DNA of 15,409 nucleotides from Candidatus Latescibacterota bacterium (GTDB lineage Bacteria > Latescibacterota > UBA2968 > UBA8231). Shown here one piece after another: positions 6,908 through 13,400 of the stretch. Position 1 is the first letter of the stretch. Each line of letters begins with the position of its first letter. The notes beneath the pieces are model-generated. The model was not told where the DNA came from and did not search any database. It saw only the letters and a program-made list of their open reading frames with translations. The position numbers and the translations under genes were made by a program. The stretch spans positions 1 to 15,409 of the forward strand of contig JAJDYK010000174.1 in the NCBI GenBank assembly GCA_022825185.1, written 5' to 3'.

Positions 6908-9199
6908 TTGGATCTAGTCGAACCTATACCCGAACGCCTATTGCCCCACATTCGCGGCGAATTGCAACCCGGCGAGCTGCTCATCGTACTCCTCGCTGCC
7001 GACATTCGCCCCGACGGGCAATACGGCGACTCTTGGTTTGCTCTCACCGACGAGCGGATACTCGTCTTCCACCCCAATGGCGCAGCTACGCCCGAGACCG
7101 TGCGCCTCGGCTTGGACGAAGTGCAAGGCATCCAGACCCGCAACTACGTGGGTAGTGGTGCGCTCGTCGTCGAGCTGGAGGACGAAACCGTCGAGCTGCT
7201 GCGCTTTTCGCAGAGTGCGTACTACAAATTCTCCGGCGTCCCCCAAGCCATTGAGGGCGCTGGCCTAGTCGAGGAAGAAGACGCAGACGAGGACGGGGCG
7301 CTGCATGTCGATCCCGTCAGAACAGTAGAGCACTGCCCCACCTGCGGCCGCGCCCTGCGCTCCGGCTCCAAAGTCTGCCCCAACTGCCTGCGCCAGACCG
7401 AGACCTTCTGGCGGTTGTTTTCCTATATCAAGCCCTATAAAACCCAGGCACTGCTCGGATTTACGCTGACGATCGTGCTGACGACCATCGGCCTGCTGCC
7501 GCCCCAGCTCAACCGCATCCTCATCGACGATGTCATCGTCCCGGTCCTCGTCCAATACGAAGCCGCCGGCATCGCCGCAGGTGAGACGACCACGCCCCCC
7601 ACCGCGAGCATCTCACTTCTGCTGTCGGTCGTCCTCGGCCTGCTCGGCGTCTATCTCGGTCGCGGCATCATCAGCGGCGTGCGGATGTACGCCTTGGGAT
7701 GGCTCGGTCAGCGCGTTGTGTACGATTTGCAGATGCAAATTTTCCAACACTTGCAACTGCTGTCGCTGACGTTTTACAACACGCTCAGCACGGGTCGAAT
7801 TATGACCCGCGTCACCAGCGATACCGAGCGCATGCGCAGATTTATCACTTCGGGATTCCAAGACATCGTCATTGACGGGCTGACCATTATCGGCATCTGC
7901 GCGATGCTATTTATAATGAATTGGGAATTGGCGCTTTTGTCGCTAATCCCAATCCCCTTCATGATCATCGGCACCATCATCTACCGCAATCGCATCCACT
8001 GGGTTTTCCATCGGATATGGCGTCGCATTTCCACCCTCAACGCCATGCTCGCCGACACCATTCCCGGCGTCAAGGTAGTAAAGGCGTTTGCCCAGGAAAA
8101 CCGCGAGCTCGAGCGCTTCAACAAGCGCAACAGCGACCTGCGCGACTCGCAGATGACCTCGTTCAAGATGCGGTCTTATTATATTCCGACGATATCCTTT
8201 ACCACCTCGGTCGGCTCGATCATCCTCTGGTGGTTCGGCGGCAATCGGGTGCTCTCCAATACCCTGACCCTCGGCGACCTCCAAGCATTTATCGCCTATA
8301 TGATGATGTTCTACGCGCCGGTGCGCTCGCTGTGCAACCTCACCGAGCAGCTAGAGACTGCGGCGACGACAGCCGAGCGCGTCTTTGAGATCATCGACAC
8401 CGAGCCTGAAGTCCAAGACGACCCCGACGCCATAGATCCTGGCGTGCTTACCGGCGCGGTAGAATTCCGCAACGTCAGCTTCACGTACGACGGCTCAGCG
8501 CGCATTCTCGACCGCATCCACTTTAAGACCACGCCTGGCGAGATGATCGGCATCGTTGGCCCCAGCGGCGCTGGCAAATCGACCTTGGTCAACCTCATCT
8601 CGCGGTTCTACGACGCCACCGACGGCCAAGTCCGCATCGACGGCCAGCCCGTTACTCGGCTCAAACAGCAGGCGCTGCGCAACCAAATCGGCGTGGTCTT
8701 GCAAGAGCCGCTGCTATTCCAAGGCTCCATCGCTAGCAATATCGCCTACGGTCACCCCGACGCCACGCGCCAAGAGGTCATCGAGGCGGCCCGCGCGGCC
8801 AACGCCCACAAGTTCATCATGAATTTTCCCGACGGCTACGACACCCAAGTCGGCGAGCGCGGCGGTCGGCTCTCCGGCGGCGAGCGCCAGCGCATCTCCA
8901 TTGCCCGCGCCCTGATCGGCAACCCGCGCATCCTGATCCTCGACGAAGCCACCGCCTCGGTCGATACTCAGACCGAATACGAAATCCAAGAGGCGCTCGA
9001 ACGGTTAGTAGCCGGCCGCACCACCTTTGCCATTGCCCACCGGCTCTCGACGCTCAAAAATGCCGACCGACTGCTGGTATTGGAAAGAGGGCGCGTCGCC
9101 GAGGTCGGCACCCACGAAGAGTTGCTCAATAAGGAGGACGGCGTCTATCGCCGACTGGTCGATATGCAAACCGAAATGGCGAAAGTGCGGGCGCTATGA
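6908..9199 (+). CDS. ABC exporter half-transporter with N-terminal PH-like and zinc-ribbon extension
   Basis: The 763-residue protein fuses three parts. Residues about 15-120 are a soluble beta-rich region (SWFALTDERILVF) resembling bacterial PH-like domains. Residues 143-160 hold two CPxC knuckles (Cys143, Cys146, Cys157, Cys160), a likely zinc ribbon. From about 168 comes a type IV ABC exporter: roughly six membrane helices, then an ATPase with Walker A GPSGAGKST (about 551-559), Q-loop LQEPLLF, signature LSGGERQR (about 655), Walker B ILILDEATAS and H-loop AIAHRLST (about 708). All ATPase motifs are intact, so a homodimeric exporter is expected; the cargo is unknown. A TTG at 6908 is the only good start after the in-frame stop at 6887, with AGGG five bases upstream. 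It overlaps the DUF1854 gene by ATGA. DUF1854 proteins are known next to ABC transporters linked to cyanophycin gene clusters, but no cyanophycin gene is seen here. Confidence 0.92.
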   Translation: MDLVEPIPERLLPHIRGELQPGELLIVLLAADIRPDGQYGDSWFALTDERILVFHPNGAATPETVRLGLDEVQGIQTRNYVGSGALVVELEDETVELLRFSQSAYYKFSGVPQAIEGAGLVEEEDADEDGALHVDPVRTVEHCPTCGRALRSGSKVCPNCLRQTETFWRLFSYIKPYKTQALLGFTLTIVLTTIGLLPPQLNRILIDDVIVPVLVQYEAAGIAAGETTTPPTASISLLLSVVLGLLGVYLGRGIISGVRMYALGWLGQRVVYDLQMQIFQHLQLLSLTFYNTLSTGRIMTRVTSDTERMRRFITSGFQDIVIDGLTIIGICAMLFIMNWELALLSLIPIPFMIIGTIIYRNRIHWVFHRIWRRISTLNAMLADTIPGVKVVKAFAQENRELERFNKRNSDLRDSQMTSFKMRSYYIPTISFTTSVGSIILWWFGGNRVLSNTLTLGDLQAFIAYMMMFYAPVRSLCNLTEQLETAATTAERVFEIIDTEPEVQDDPDAIDPGVLTGAVEFRNVSFTYDGSARILDRIHFKTTPGEMIGIVGPSGAGKSTLVNLISRFYDATDGQVRIDGQPVTRLKQQALRNQIGVVLQEPLLFQGSIASNIAYGHPDATRQEVIEAARAANAHKFIMNFPDGYDTQVGERGGRLSGGERQRISIARALIGNPRILILDEATASVDTQTEYEIQEALERLVAGRTTFAIAHRLSTLKNADRLLVLERGRVAEVGTHEELLNKEDGVYRRLVDMQTEMAKVRAL

Positions 9200-9699
9200 G
9201 CGAGACACGCGGTTATTCGTACGAGGATTTTCTGCTCGACCCACAAAAGATGCGTTTCGGCCGCTCCGAACGCGGCAGCTTGATCCTCAAGCTCGACGGC
9301 GAGGAGTACACCGACATTAAGATCCGCCGCGCCTTTCCATTAGAAGAGTCCGACCGCTACATTGGCGTCTTTGCCGCCGAAGACCAAGAACTCGGCATAA
9401 TCGAAGACCCGCAGCAACTCGACGATCAAAGTCGCCAAGCGCTGCGAGACGAACTCGACAAGATCTACTTTCAACCGCAGGTCCTCGCTTTCAATAGCCT
9501 CGACGAGGAATTCGGGGTGCTGCGCGGCCAGATCGAAACTACCAGCGGCCCCCGCCAGCTCGAAATCCGCGGCTATCGCACCAATGTGCGCATGCTCTCC
9601 GGCAGCCGGGCCGTCATCGAGGATGTCGATGGCAACCGCTATCTAATCGCCGATTGGCGCGCGCTGCCGCGAAGAACGCGCGAGATTTTAGGGCTTTAG
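9196..9699 (+). CDS. DUF1854 family protein, coupled to ABC exporter
   Basis: This is a 167-residue soluble protein with no signal peptide or membrane segment. It shows the DUF1854 pattern: an N-terminal strand-rich region with LKLDGEEYTDIKIRRAFPL, then SDRYIGVF and ELGIIEDPQQL-D--SR-AL--EL, and a C-terminal RGYRTNVRMLSGSRAVIEDV segment ending in NRYLIADWRAL. The domain has no established biochemistry. Its ATG overlaps the ABC stop (ATGA, 9196-9199), so the two are translationally coupled and probably made in a fixed ratio. By association it may be a cytosolic accessory or regulatory subunit of the exporter. The gene ends 12 bases from the convergent isomerase gene, with no terminator between them. 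Confidence 0.85.
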   Translation: MSETRGYSYEDFLLDPQKMRFGRSERGSLILKLDGEEYTDIKIRRAFPLEESDRYIGVFAAEDQELGIIEDPQQLDDQSRQALRDELDKIYFQPQVLAFNSLDEEFGVLRGQIETTSGPRQLEIRGYRTNVRMLSGSRAVIEDVDGNRYLIADWRALPRRTREILGL

Positions 9700-9711
9700 A
9701 GCAAGCTGCGT

Positions 9712-10521
9712 TTAGCCAGCGAAATACGCCTTCATCTTCTCCAGACCAATCCGCGCGACGGCCACCGGATCTTGCTCCCACAGCCCCGGATTAAACAACT
9801 CCAACGACACAAATCCCTCGTATCCTTGCGCTTGCGCCAGCCGCTCGATCTCGCGCAATGGCCCGACTCCATCGCCCGGCATCACTCGGTCGGCGTCGCT
9901 TTGTTCGGCAAAGGGTTTGTCGCCTGGGGCATCGTTCCAGTGCCAGACTGCGACCTTGTCGCCGGGCACCTTGGCGATGCTCGCAATGGGGCCGCCGCCA
10001 CGCAGGATGTGGAACGGATCCATAATCAAACTGGCATCTAAATGGTCGGCGTCGGTGGCAATCTGCCAAGCTTGGTCAATGGTGTACACGCTTTGCACAA
10101 AGCCTAAGTACTCCATCGCCGGCCGCACGCCAATTTCTCTACCAATCTCCAGCAATTCGCGGTAATCGGCCCCGCCTCGGCTCAGGTCGCAGGGGTCTCG
10201 CGGCGGGCTGGCGACGATAAACTCGGCCCCCACCGCTACGGCCTGCGCCATCCGCCGCCGCACCTCCTCCAATGCCTGCGCCCGCGCCGCGCCCTCAGCC
10301 CCCAACCAGCCGTGGAGTGCAATGACCGTCGGCACTGCCAATCCGTAGTCAGCCAATGCCTGCCGCACGTCCGCGAGCGGGCCACCCTGCTGCTCGTGCG
10401 CGGCCAAGTCGTCATTCCACAGCTCAATCCCCTGATAGCCAGTCTGCCCGGCGATGCGGATTTTCTCCATCAGCGACGCCGGGCGAATCGTCGATGTGTT
10501 GAGTGCGTATTGCACCGTCAT
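9712..10521 (-). CDS. Sugar phosphate isomerase/epimerase-like TIM barrel (AP endonuclease 2 fold)
   Basis: The 269-residue protein matches the xylose-isomerase-like TIM barrel family, which interconverts or dehydrates sugars and inositols using a divalent metal. Probable metal ligands are visible in the right order: Glu137 (AMEYLGF), Asp168 and His171 (MDPFHIL), His194 (VWHWND) and Glu241 (SLELFN). Other family cues are the GYQGIELW strand (28-35) and PGDGVGPL at 215-222, matching the common -GdG-GdG- loop. The substrate is not predictable. The start has an AAAGGAAG ribosome binding site at 10526-10533. It lies 16 bases after the glycosyltransferase stop, so the two form an operon. Tagatose/psicose epimerase, hydroxypyruvate isomerase and inosose dehydratase are all possible. 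Confidence 0.88.
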   Translation of the reverse strand: MTVQYALNTSTIRPASLMEKIRIAGQTGYQGIELWNDDLAAHEQQGGPLADVRQALADYGLAVPTVIALHGWLGAEGAARAQALEEVRRRMAQAVAVGAEFIVASPPRDPCDLSRGGADYRELLEIGREIGVRPAMEYLGFVQSVYTIDQAWQIATDADHLDASLIMDPFHILRGGGPIASIAKVPGDKVAVWHWNDAPGDKPFAEQSDADRVMPGDGVGPLREIERLAQAQGYEGFVSLELFNPGLWEQDPVAVARIGLEKMKAYFAG

Positions 10522-10537
10522 GTTGCTTCCTTTCTCG

Positions 10538-11560
10538 TTAAGCTACACATAAAAAATTTCTTCCCTCTACCAATCCCAATTCACCCAACGCCTCCCGAAT
10601 CAGCGCCCGCGCCTCCCGCGATGCCACGGCCGCCAAGAGGATCGGTTGCTCGTGGCGCGTCCACCACGTCGGCAAGTCATCCGGTCCGATCACGGGCTTG
10701 CGCCGCAAGGTGCCGCCGATTTTCTTGGGCGCAATATCGACAAATACATCGGGAGCGCGGCCTTCGCGCTCTAGGTGCTTGGCGAGCCGCCGACCGGTCT
10801 TGCCCGCCCCCCAGACGACTAGTCCGTCCCGCTCTTGCAGCGGCCCGGCGCAAAGATAGTGCGCTTTGGCGCGGAGAAAATTCTCCACTGAGTAGCGGCT
10901 ATTGGTATGGGTCGCCCGGTCGGTGTGTTCGCGCCAGTAGTGCAAGACCTCCGGCACCTTGGCAAAGCGTCGGCCCGCCGCCCGATAGCGCAACCACAAA
11001 TCGTAGTCTTCTGGCCATCCCCGATCTTGGTAGCCTCCCAAGTCCACCAATTCCTCGCGGCGCATCATAGCCGACGGATTGGCGATGGGGCTCTCGACGA
11101 AAAACTCTCGTTCAATCGCCGCGCTATCCACCAAGCCGTTCAACCAAGCCTCGTACACCAACATCCCCTCCCCAGTCTCCTCGCGCGGAAAGATCTCCAC
11201 CAAACAGCTCACTACGCTCAAGCTAGGATCTCCTTCCAACCATGCGAGTTGTTTTTCCAAACGCTTGGGGTGCATTCGGTCATCGGCGTCCATGCGCGCT
11301 ACGTACGCGCCCCGACACAAGGCCAAGCCTCGGTTGGGAGCCTCGACAATGCCTCGGTGGTCGGACAGCAACGCCCTAAAGCGACGATCGCGACGACTCC
11401 ATTCCAACAGCATGTCCTCGCTCTCGTCCTCCGAGCCATCATCTATAGCTACGACCTCAAAATCTTCGCAGCTCTGCGCCTGGATGCTCTCTAGCGTTTC
11501 CGCTAGCGTGGCGTCGGCATTGAACACGGGCAGTAGTATAGATACACGAGGAGTTTTCAT
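10538..11560 (-). CDS. Family 2 glycosyltransferase with C-terminal Rossmann-like domain
   Basis: Residues 1-235 of this 340-residue protein form a GT-A domain: VSILLPVFNADATL, an acidic DDGS at 40-43, NRGLALCRGAYVARMDADD with the metal-binding DAD at 91-93, and PEDYDLWLR at 183-191 providing the likely catalytic base. From about 246 a second domain follows, with a strand plus a GAGKTG loop (LVVWGAGKTGRRLAKHL, 247-263) and DVFVDI, typical of a dinucleotide-type Rossmann fold and ending in a short beta/alpha unit. There are no membrane helices, so it probably acts in the cytosol or at the membrane face. The acceptor and donor are unknown. There is no clear ribosome binding site at the ATG. It is the first gene of a two-gene operon with the TIM-barrel isomerase. 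Confidence 0.9.
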   Translation of the reverse strand: MKTPRVSILLPVFNADATLAETLESIQAQSCEDFEVVAIDDGSEDESEDMLLEWSRRDRRFRALLSDHRGIVEAPNRGLALCRGAYVARMDADDRMHPKRLEKQLAWLEGDPSLSVVSCLVEIFPREETGEGMLVYEAWLNGLVDSAAIEREFFVESPIANPSAMMRREELVDLGGYQDRGWPEDYDLWLRYRAAGRRFAKVPEVLHYWREHTDRATHTNSRYSVENFLRAKAHYLCAGPLQERDGLVVWGAGKTGRRLAKHLEREGRAPDVFVDIAPKKIGGTLRRKPVIGPDDLPTWWTRHEQPILLAAVASREARALIREALGELGLVEGRNFLCVA

Positions 11561-11644
11561 GGTCGCTAGCTGGTTGCGTTTTAAGAGTCACTAAGCATAA
11601 GAACTTGACATTCTTTCGCTCCATACCCGATTTTTAATTCCTAT
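11561..11644 (+). promoter_or_regulatory. Divergent promoter region; consensus -35 and near-consensus -10 for map
   Basis: TTGACA at 11605-11610 is a perfect -35 hexamer, but nothing good stands 17 bases downstream (CGATTT). A better -10-like hexamer, TTTAAT (11633-11638, 5 of 6 matches), is 22 bases from it and only six bases before the map ATG. If that -10 is used, transcription would begin at or next to the start codon. There is no Shine-Dalgarno sequence before the ATG. No clear promoter for the divergent glycosyltransferase gene was seen. Confidence 0.4.
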
Positions 11645-12406
11645 ATGATACATCTCAAATCTCCCTTGGAAATCGACCGCATCCGCGCTAGTTGCCGCAT
11701 CGCCGCCGAAGCCATGCTCCGCGTCGAAGAGGCCCTCACGCCCGGAGTCACCACCCTCCACCTCGACCAAATAGCCGACCGCTACATCCGCAGCCAGGGA
11801 GCAGTCGCCAGTGCCTTGGGCTACCGCGGCTTTCCCCGCAGCATCTGCGTCTCGGTCAACGACGAAGTAGTACACGGCATTCCCGGAGACCGCGTCCTGC
11901 AAGAAGGGGACATCCTCGCCGTTGACATTGCCGTTAAAAAAGATGGCTTTCACGGCGACATGAACGTCACCATGAAAGTCGGCTGCGTGACCTCCAAGGC
12001 CCAGTGCCTGCTCGACGCCACGCGTCAGAGCTTGGAGGAAGGATTGGCCTTCTGCACGCCCGGGCGACGCCTCGGCGACATTGGCCACGCCATCCAAAGC
12101 TATGTCGAAGCGCACGGCTTTTCCATCGTGCGCACGTATTGCGGCCACGGTATTGGCCGCAACTTCCACGAGGAACCCCAATTGCTCCACTATGGCAAGG
12201 CTGGCACGGGTCGCCGCCTGCAAAATGGCATGGTCTTTACCATTGAGCCGATGGTCAACGAAGGCGCGCACGACACGCGCGTACTCGACGACGACTGGAC
12301 GGCCGTCACCGCCGACGGCAAGCTCTCGGCCCAATACGAACACACCGTGGCCGTCACCCACAACGGGCCGGACGTGCTGTCGCGCTTTGCCGATCTGCCG
12401 TACTGA
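11645..12406 (+). CDS. map: Type I methionine aminopeptidase
   Basis: The 253-residue protein removes N-terminal methionine from nascent proteins in the cytosol. It is the length of the bacterial type Ia enzyme, with no N-terminal zinc-finger extension. All five metal ligands are present: Asp94 (AVDIAV), Asp105 (FHGDMN), His168 (CGHGIG), Glu201 (TIEPM) and Glu232 (YEHTV). The conserved His77 (EVVHGIP) is present too. The ATG at 11645 has no ribosome binding site and may be read from a leaderless or very short mRNA. It is not linked here to the ribosomal-protein/secY cluster where map often sits, so a paralogue elsewhere is possible. The gene is followed after 58 bases by the 97-residue protein on the same strand. 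Confidence 0.96.
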   Translation: MIHLKSPLEIDRIRASCRIAAEAMLRVEEALTPGVTTLHLDQIADRYIRSQGAVASALGYRGFPRSICVSVNDEVVHGIPGDRVLQEGDILAVDIAVKKDGFHGDMNVTMKVGCVTSKAQCLLDATRQSLEEGLAFCTPGRRLGDIGHAIQSYVEAHGFSIVRTYCGHGIGRNFHEEPQLLHYGKAGTGRRLQNGMVFTIEPMVNEGAHDTRVLDDDWTAVTADGKLSAQYEHTVAVTHNGPDVLSRFADLPY

Positions 12407-12446
12407 ACTTGCTCAGCGGCGGCATTTTCTTATCTTTTTAAGTTCA
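12404..12446 (+). repeat. Interrupted inverted repeat between map and the small gene
   Basis: TGAACTT (12404-12410, running over the map stop codon) and AAGTTCA (12440-12446) are perfect 7-bp complements separated by 29 bases. The spacer contains a T-rich stretch. This may be an operator or a leader structure just upstream of the ribosome binding site of the 97-residue gene. A 7-bp match over this span could also arise by chance. Confidence 0.3.
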
Positions 12447-12452
12447 TCTCAC

Positions 12453-12458
12453 AAGGAG
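12453..12458 (+). promoter_or_regulatory. Strong ribosome binding site of the 97-residue gene
   Basis: AAGGAG stands six bases before the ATG at 12465, a near-ideal Shine-Dalgarno. The same frame is open far upstream into map (to 12081), but that part reads as a proline/threonine-rich shadow. This site therefore fixes the true start at 12465. Confidence 0.85.
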
Positions 12459-12464
12459 AACAGC

Positions 12465-12758
12465 ATGGCAAGGCGGAAAAAAGTCCAATCCAACGGCGAC
12501 GACGACAACACTGAATTTCCGTTTGATCCCGGCACGCAGATCGAGTTGGAAATGGAAGACACCTGCTGCGTCACTGGCGAGCCAGTTGAGTTCAGCTTTT
12601 GTCGCTTTCCCGACTATAAAAATGGCACGCTGATGGTCATGTCCAAGAGCGAGATGCTGGCGCACCTGCGCACTGGCGACTCCATCGCCAAATTCAAAGA
12701 AGTGCTGGTCCAGCGCCACGGCAAGGAAGTCTTAGCGGAGCACTACTCCAACTACTAA
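12465..12758 (+). CDS. Small cytosolic protein of unknown function with Cys-Cys-x-Thr-Gly motif
   Basis: This 97-residue protein has no signal peptide or membrane segment. It has a basic start (MARRKK), an acidic linker, then a compact part: a strand, CCVTGEPVEF (34-43), Cys46, an SKSEMLAHLRTG helix at 60-71 and an amphipathic C-terminal helix. The C-x-T-G-x-P-V pattern resembles the cysteine-containing strand of organomercurial lyase (MerB) C-terminal domains, but the protein is too short to be that enzyme and no mer gene is nearby. It may be a shared structural fold or coincidence. The strong ribosome binding site and following terminator suggest a well-expressed real gene. No function is assigned. 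Confidence 0.8.
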   Translation: MARRKKVQSNGDDDNTEFPFDPGTQIELEMEDTCCVTGEPVEFSFCRFPDYKNGTLMVMSKSEMLAHLRTGDSIAKFKEVLVQRHGKEVLAEHYSNY

Positions 12759-12782
12759 AACAACGCCCAATCACCTACATGC

Positions 12783-12819
12783 AAAGAAGGGATGGTCCGC
12801 ATCGGGCCATCCCTTCTTT
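12783..12819. terminator. Strong bidirectional intrinsic terminator
   Basis: Left arm 12783-12798 and right arm 12804-12819 pair over 16 base pairs (one G-U) with a five-base loop GCATC. The T-rich right arm ends the hairpin on the plus strand (CTTCTTTT), and the A-rich left arm provides the complementary T run (CTTCTTT) on the minus strand. It sits between two convergent genes and can end transcription of both the 97-residue gene and the tlpA-like gene. Confidence 0.9.
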
Positions 12820-12836
12820 TGCTATATGCCGTCGTC

Positions 12837-13400
12837 CTACGAGCGAGCCAGCAAGGTCTCAATATCCTCGCTGAATACCCCTTGGGGATTGAGCCGGCCA
12901 CTTTTGTCGCGCGGCACGCCTAGGTGCCTCTTGTACACGCGGCCTTGGCGATCAAAAATAAAGGTGAGCGGCACGCCTACTTGCGCCAAATTTTCTTTGT
13001 AGAAGGCGCGGAGTAACTCGGCTTGGCCATCGTGAACCACCGGGTAGTTGATGGCTAGGCGCTCGACGAACTCGCCTATCAGGGGTAGGACGTGCTCGGG
13101 GGGACCTTGATCTAGGGAAATGCCAATGATCGCCACCTGTTCGGGATCGTACTCATTGCTCATCTCGACTAAGGCTGGAATCTCGTAGCGACACGGGCCG
13201 CACCACGTCGCCCAGAAGTTGACCAAGACGACCTTGCCCTCGTAATCGCGCAAATCTACACTCTGGCCCTGATAGTCGTTCCACTTAGCAGCCTGCGGAG
13301 GAAAGAGCTTGTCCCCTTGCGGCTCGGGGGAGCCGCAGCCCAACGCTAGAAGTGCCAACCCGCTCACAAGCCCTTTGATCGCCATTGCGCGCATAGTCAC
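12837..13400 (-). CDS. TlpA-like thioredoxin-fold lipoprotein
   Basis: The 187-residue protein has a signal peptide (basic start, then hydrophobic GLVSGLALLALG) ending at a lipobox-type Cys22, so it is probably an inner- or outer-membrane-anchored periplasmic lipoprotein. The redoxin domain has NFWATWCGPC with the redox pair Cys67 and Cys70, VAIIGISLDQ, and the cis-proline segment VGVPLTFIFD. Proteins of this family reduce disulfides, for example in cytochrome c maturation or in response to oxidative damage; the partner is unknown. The GTG at 13400 overlaps the dnaE stop (GTGA), with in-frame ATGs six and fifteen bases later as alternatives. The transcript ends at the 12783-12819 hairpin. Confidence 0.9.
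   Translation of the reverse strand: MTMRAMAIKGLVSGLALLALGCGSPEPQGDKLFPPQAAKWNDYQGQSVDLRDYEGKVVLVNFWATWCGPCRYEIPALVEMSNEYDPEQVAIIGISLDQGPPEHVLPLIGEFVERLAINYPVVHDGQAELLRAFYKENLAQVGVPLTFIFDRQGRVYKRHLGVPRDKSGRLNPQGVFSEDIETLLARS

Noticed and set aside
6908..9699. A cyanophycin synthesis cluster
   Set aside because: DUF1854/ABC pairs are linked to cyanophycin in other bacteria, but I see no cyanophycin synthetase or cyanophycinase in the window.
10312..11070. 252-codon plus-strand frame across the isomerase/glycosyltransferase junction
   Set aside because: It is antisense to two recognisable genes, is Pro-, Ala-, Arg- and Ser-rich, and has no domain or ribosome binding site.
11591..12361. 256-codon minus-strand frame opposite map
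   Set aside because: It is antisense to a complete methionine aminopeptidase with all five metal ligands. The Gly/Val/Ala-rich sequence matches no family I know.
12081..12464. Upstream extension of the 97-residue frame into map
   Set aside because: The sequence is Thr- and Pro-rich and is a shadow of map. The strong AAGGAG before 12465 marks the real start.
12465..12758. Organomercurial lyase (merB)
   Set aside because: Only a short cysteine motif is similar. The protein is far shorter than the enzyme, lacks the second catalytic cysteine region and has no mer neighbours.
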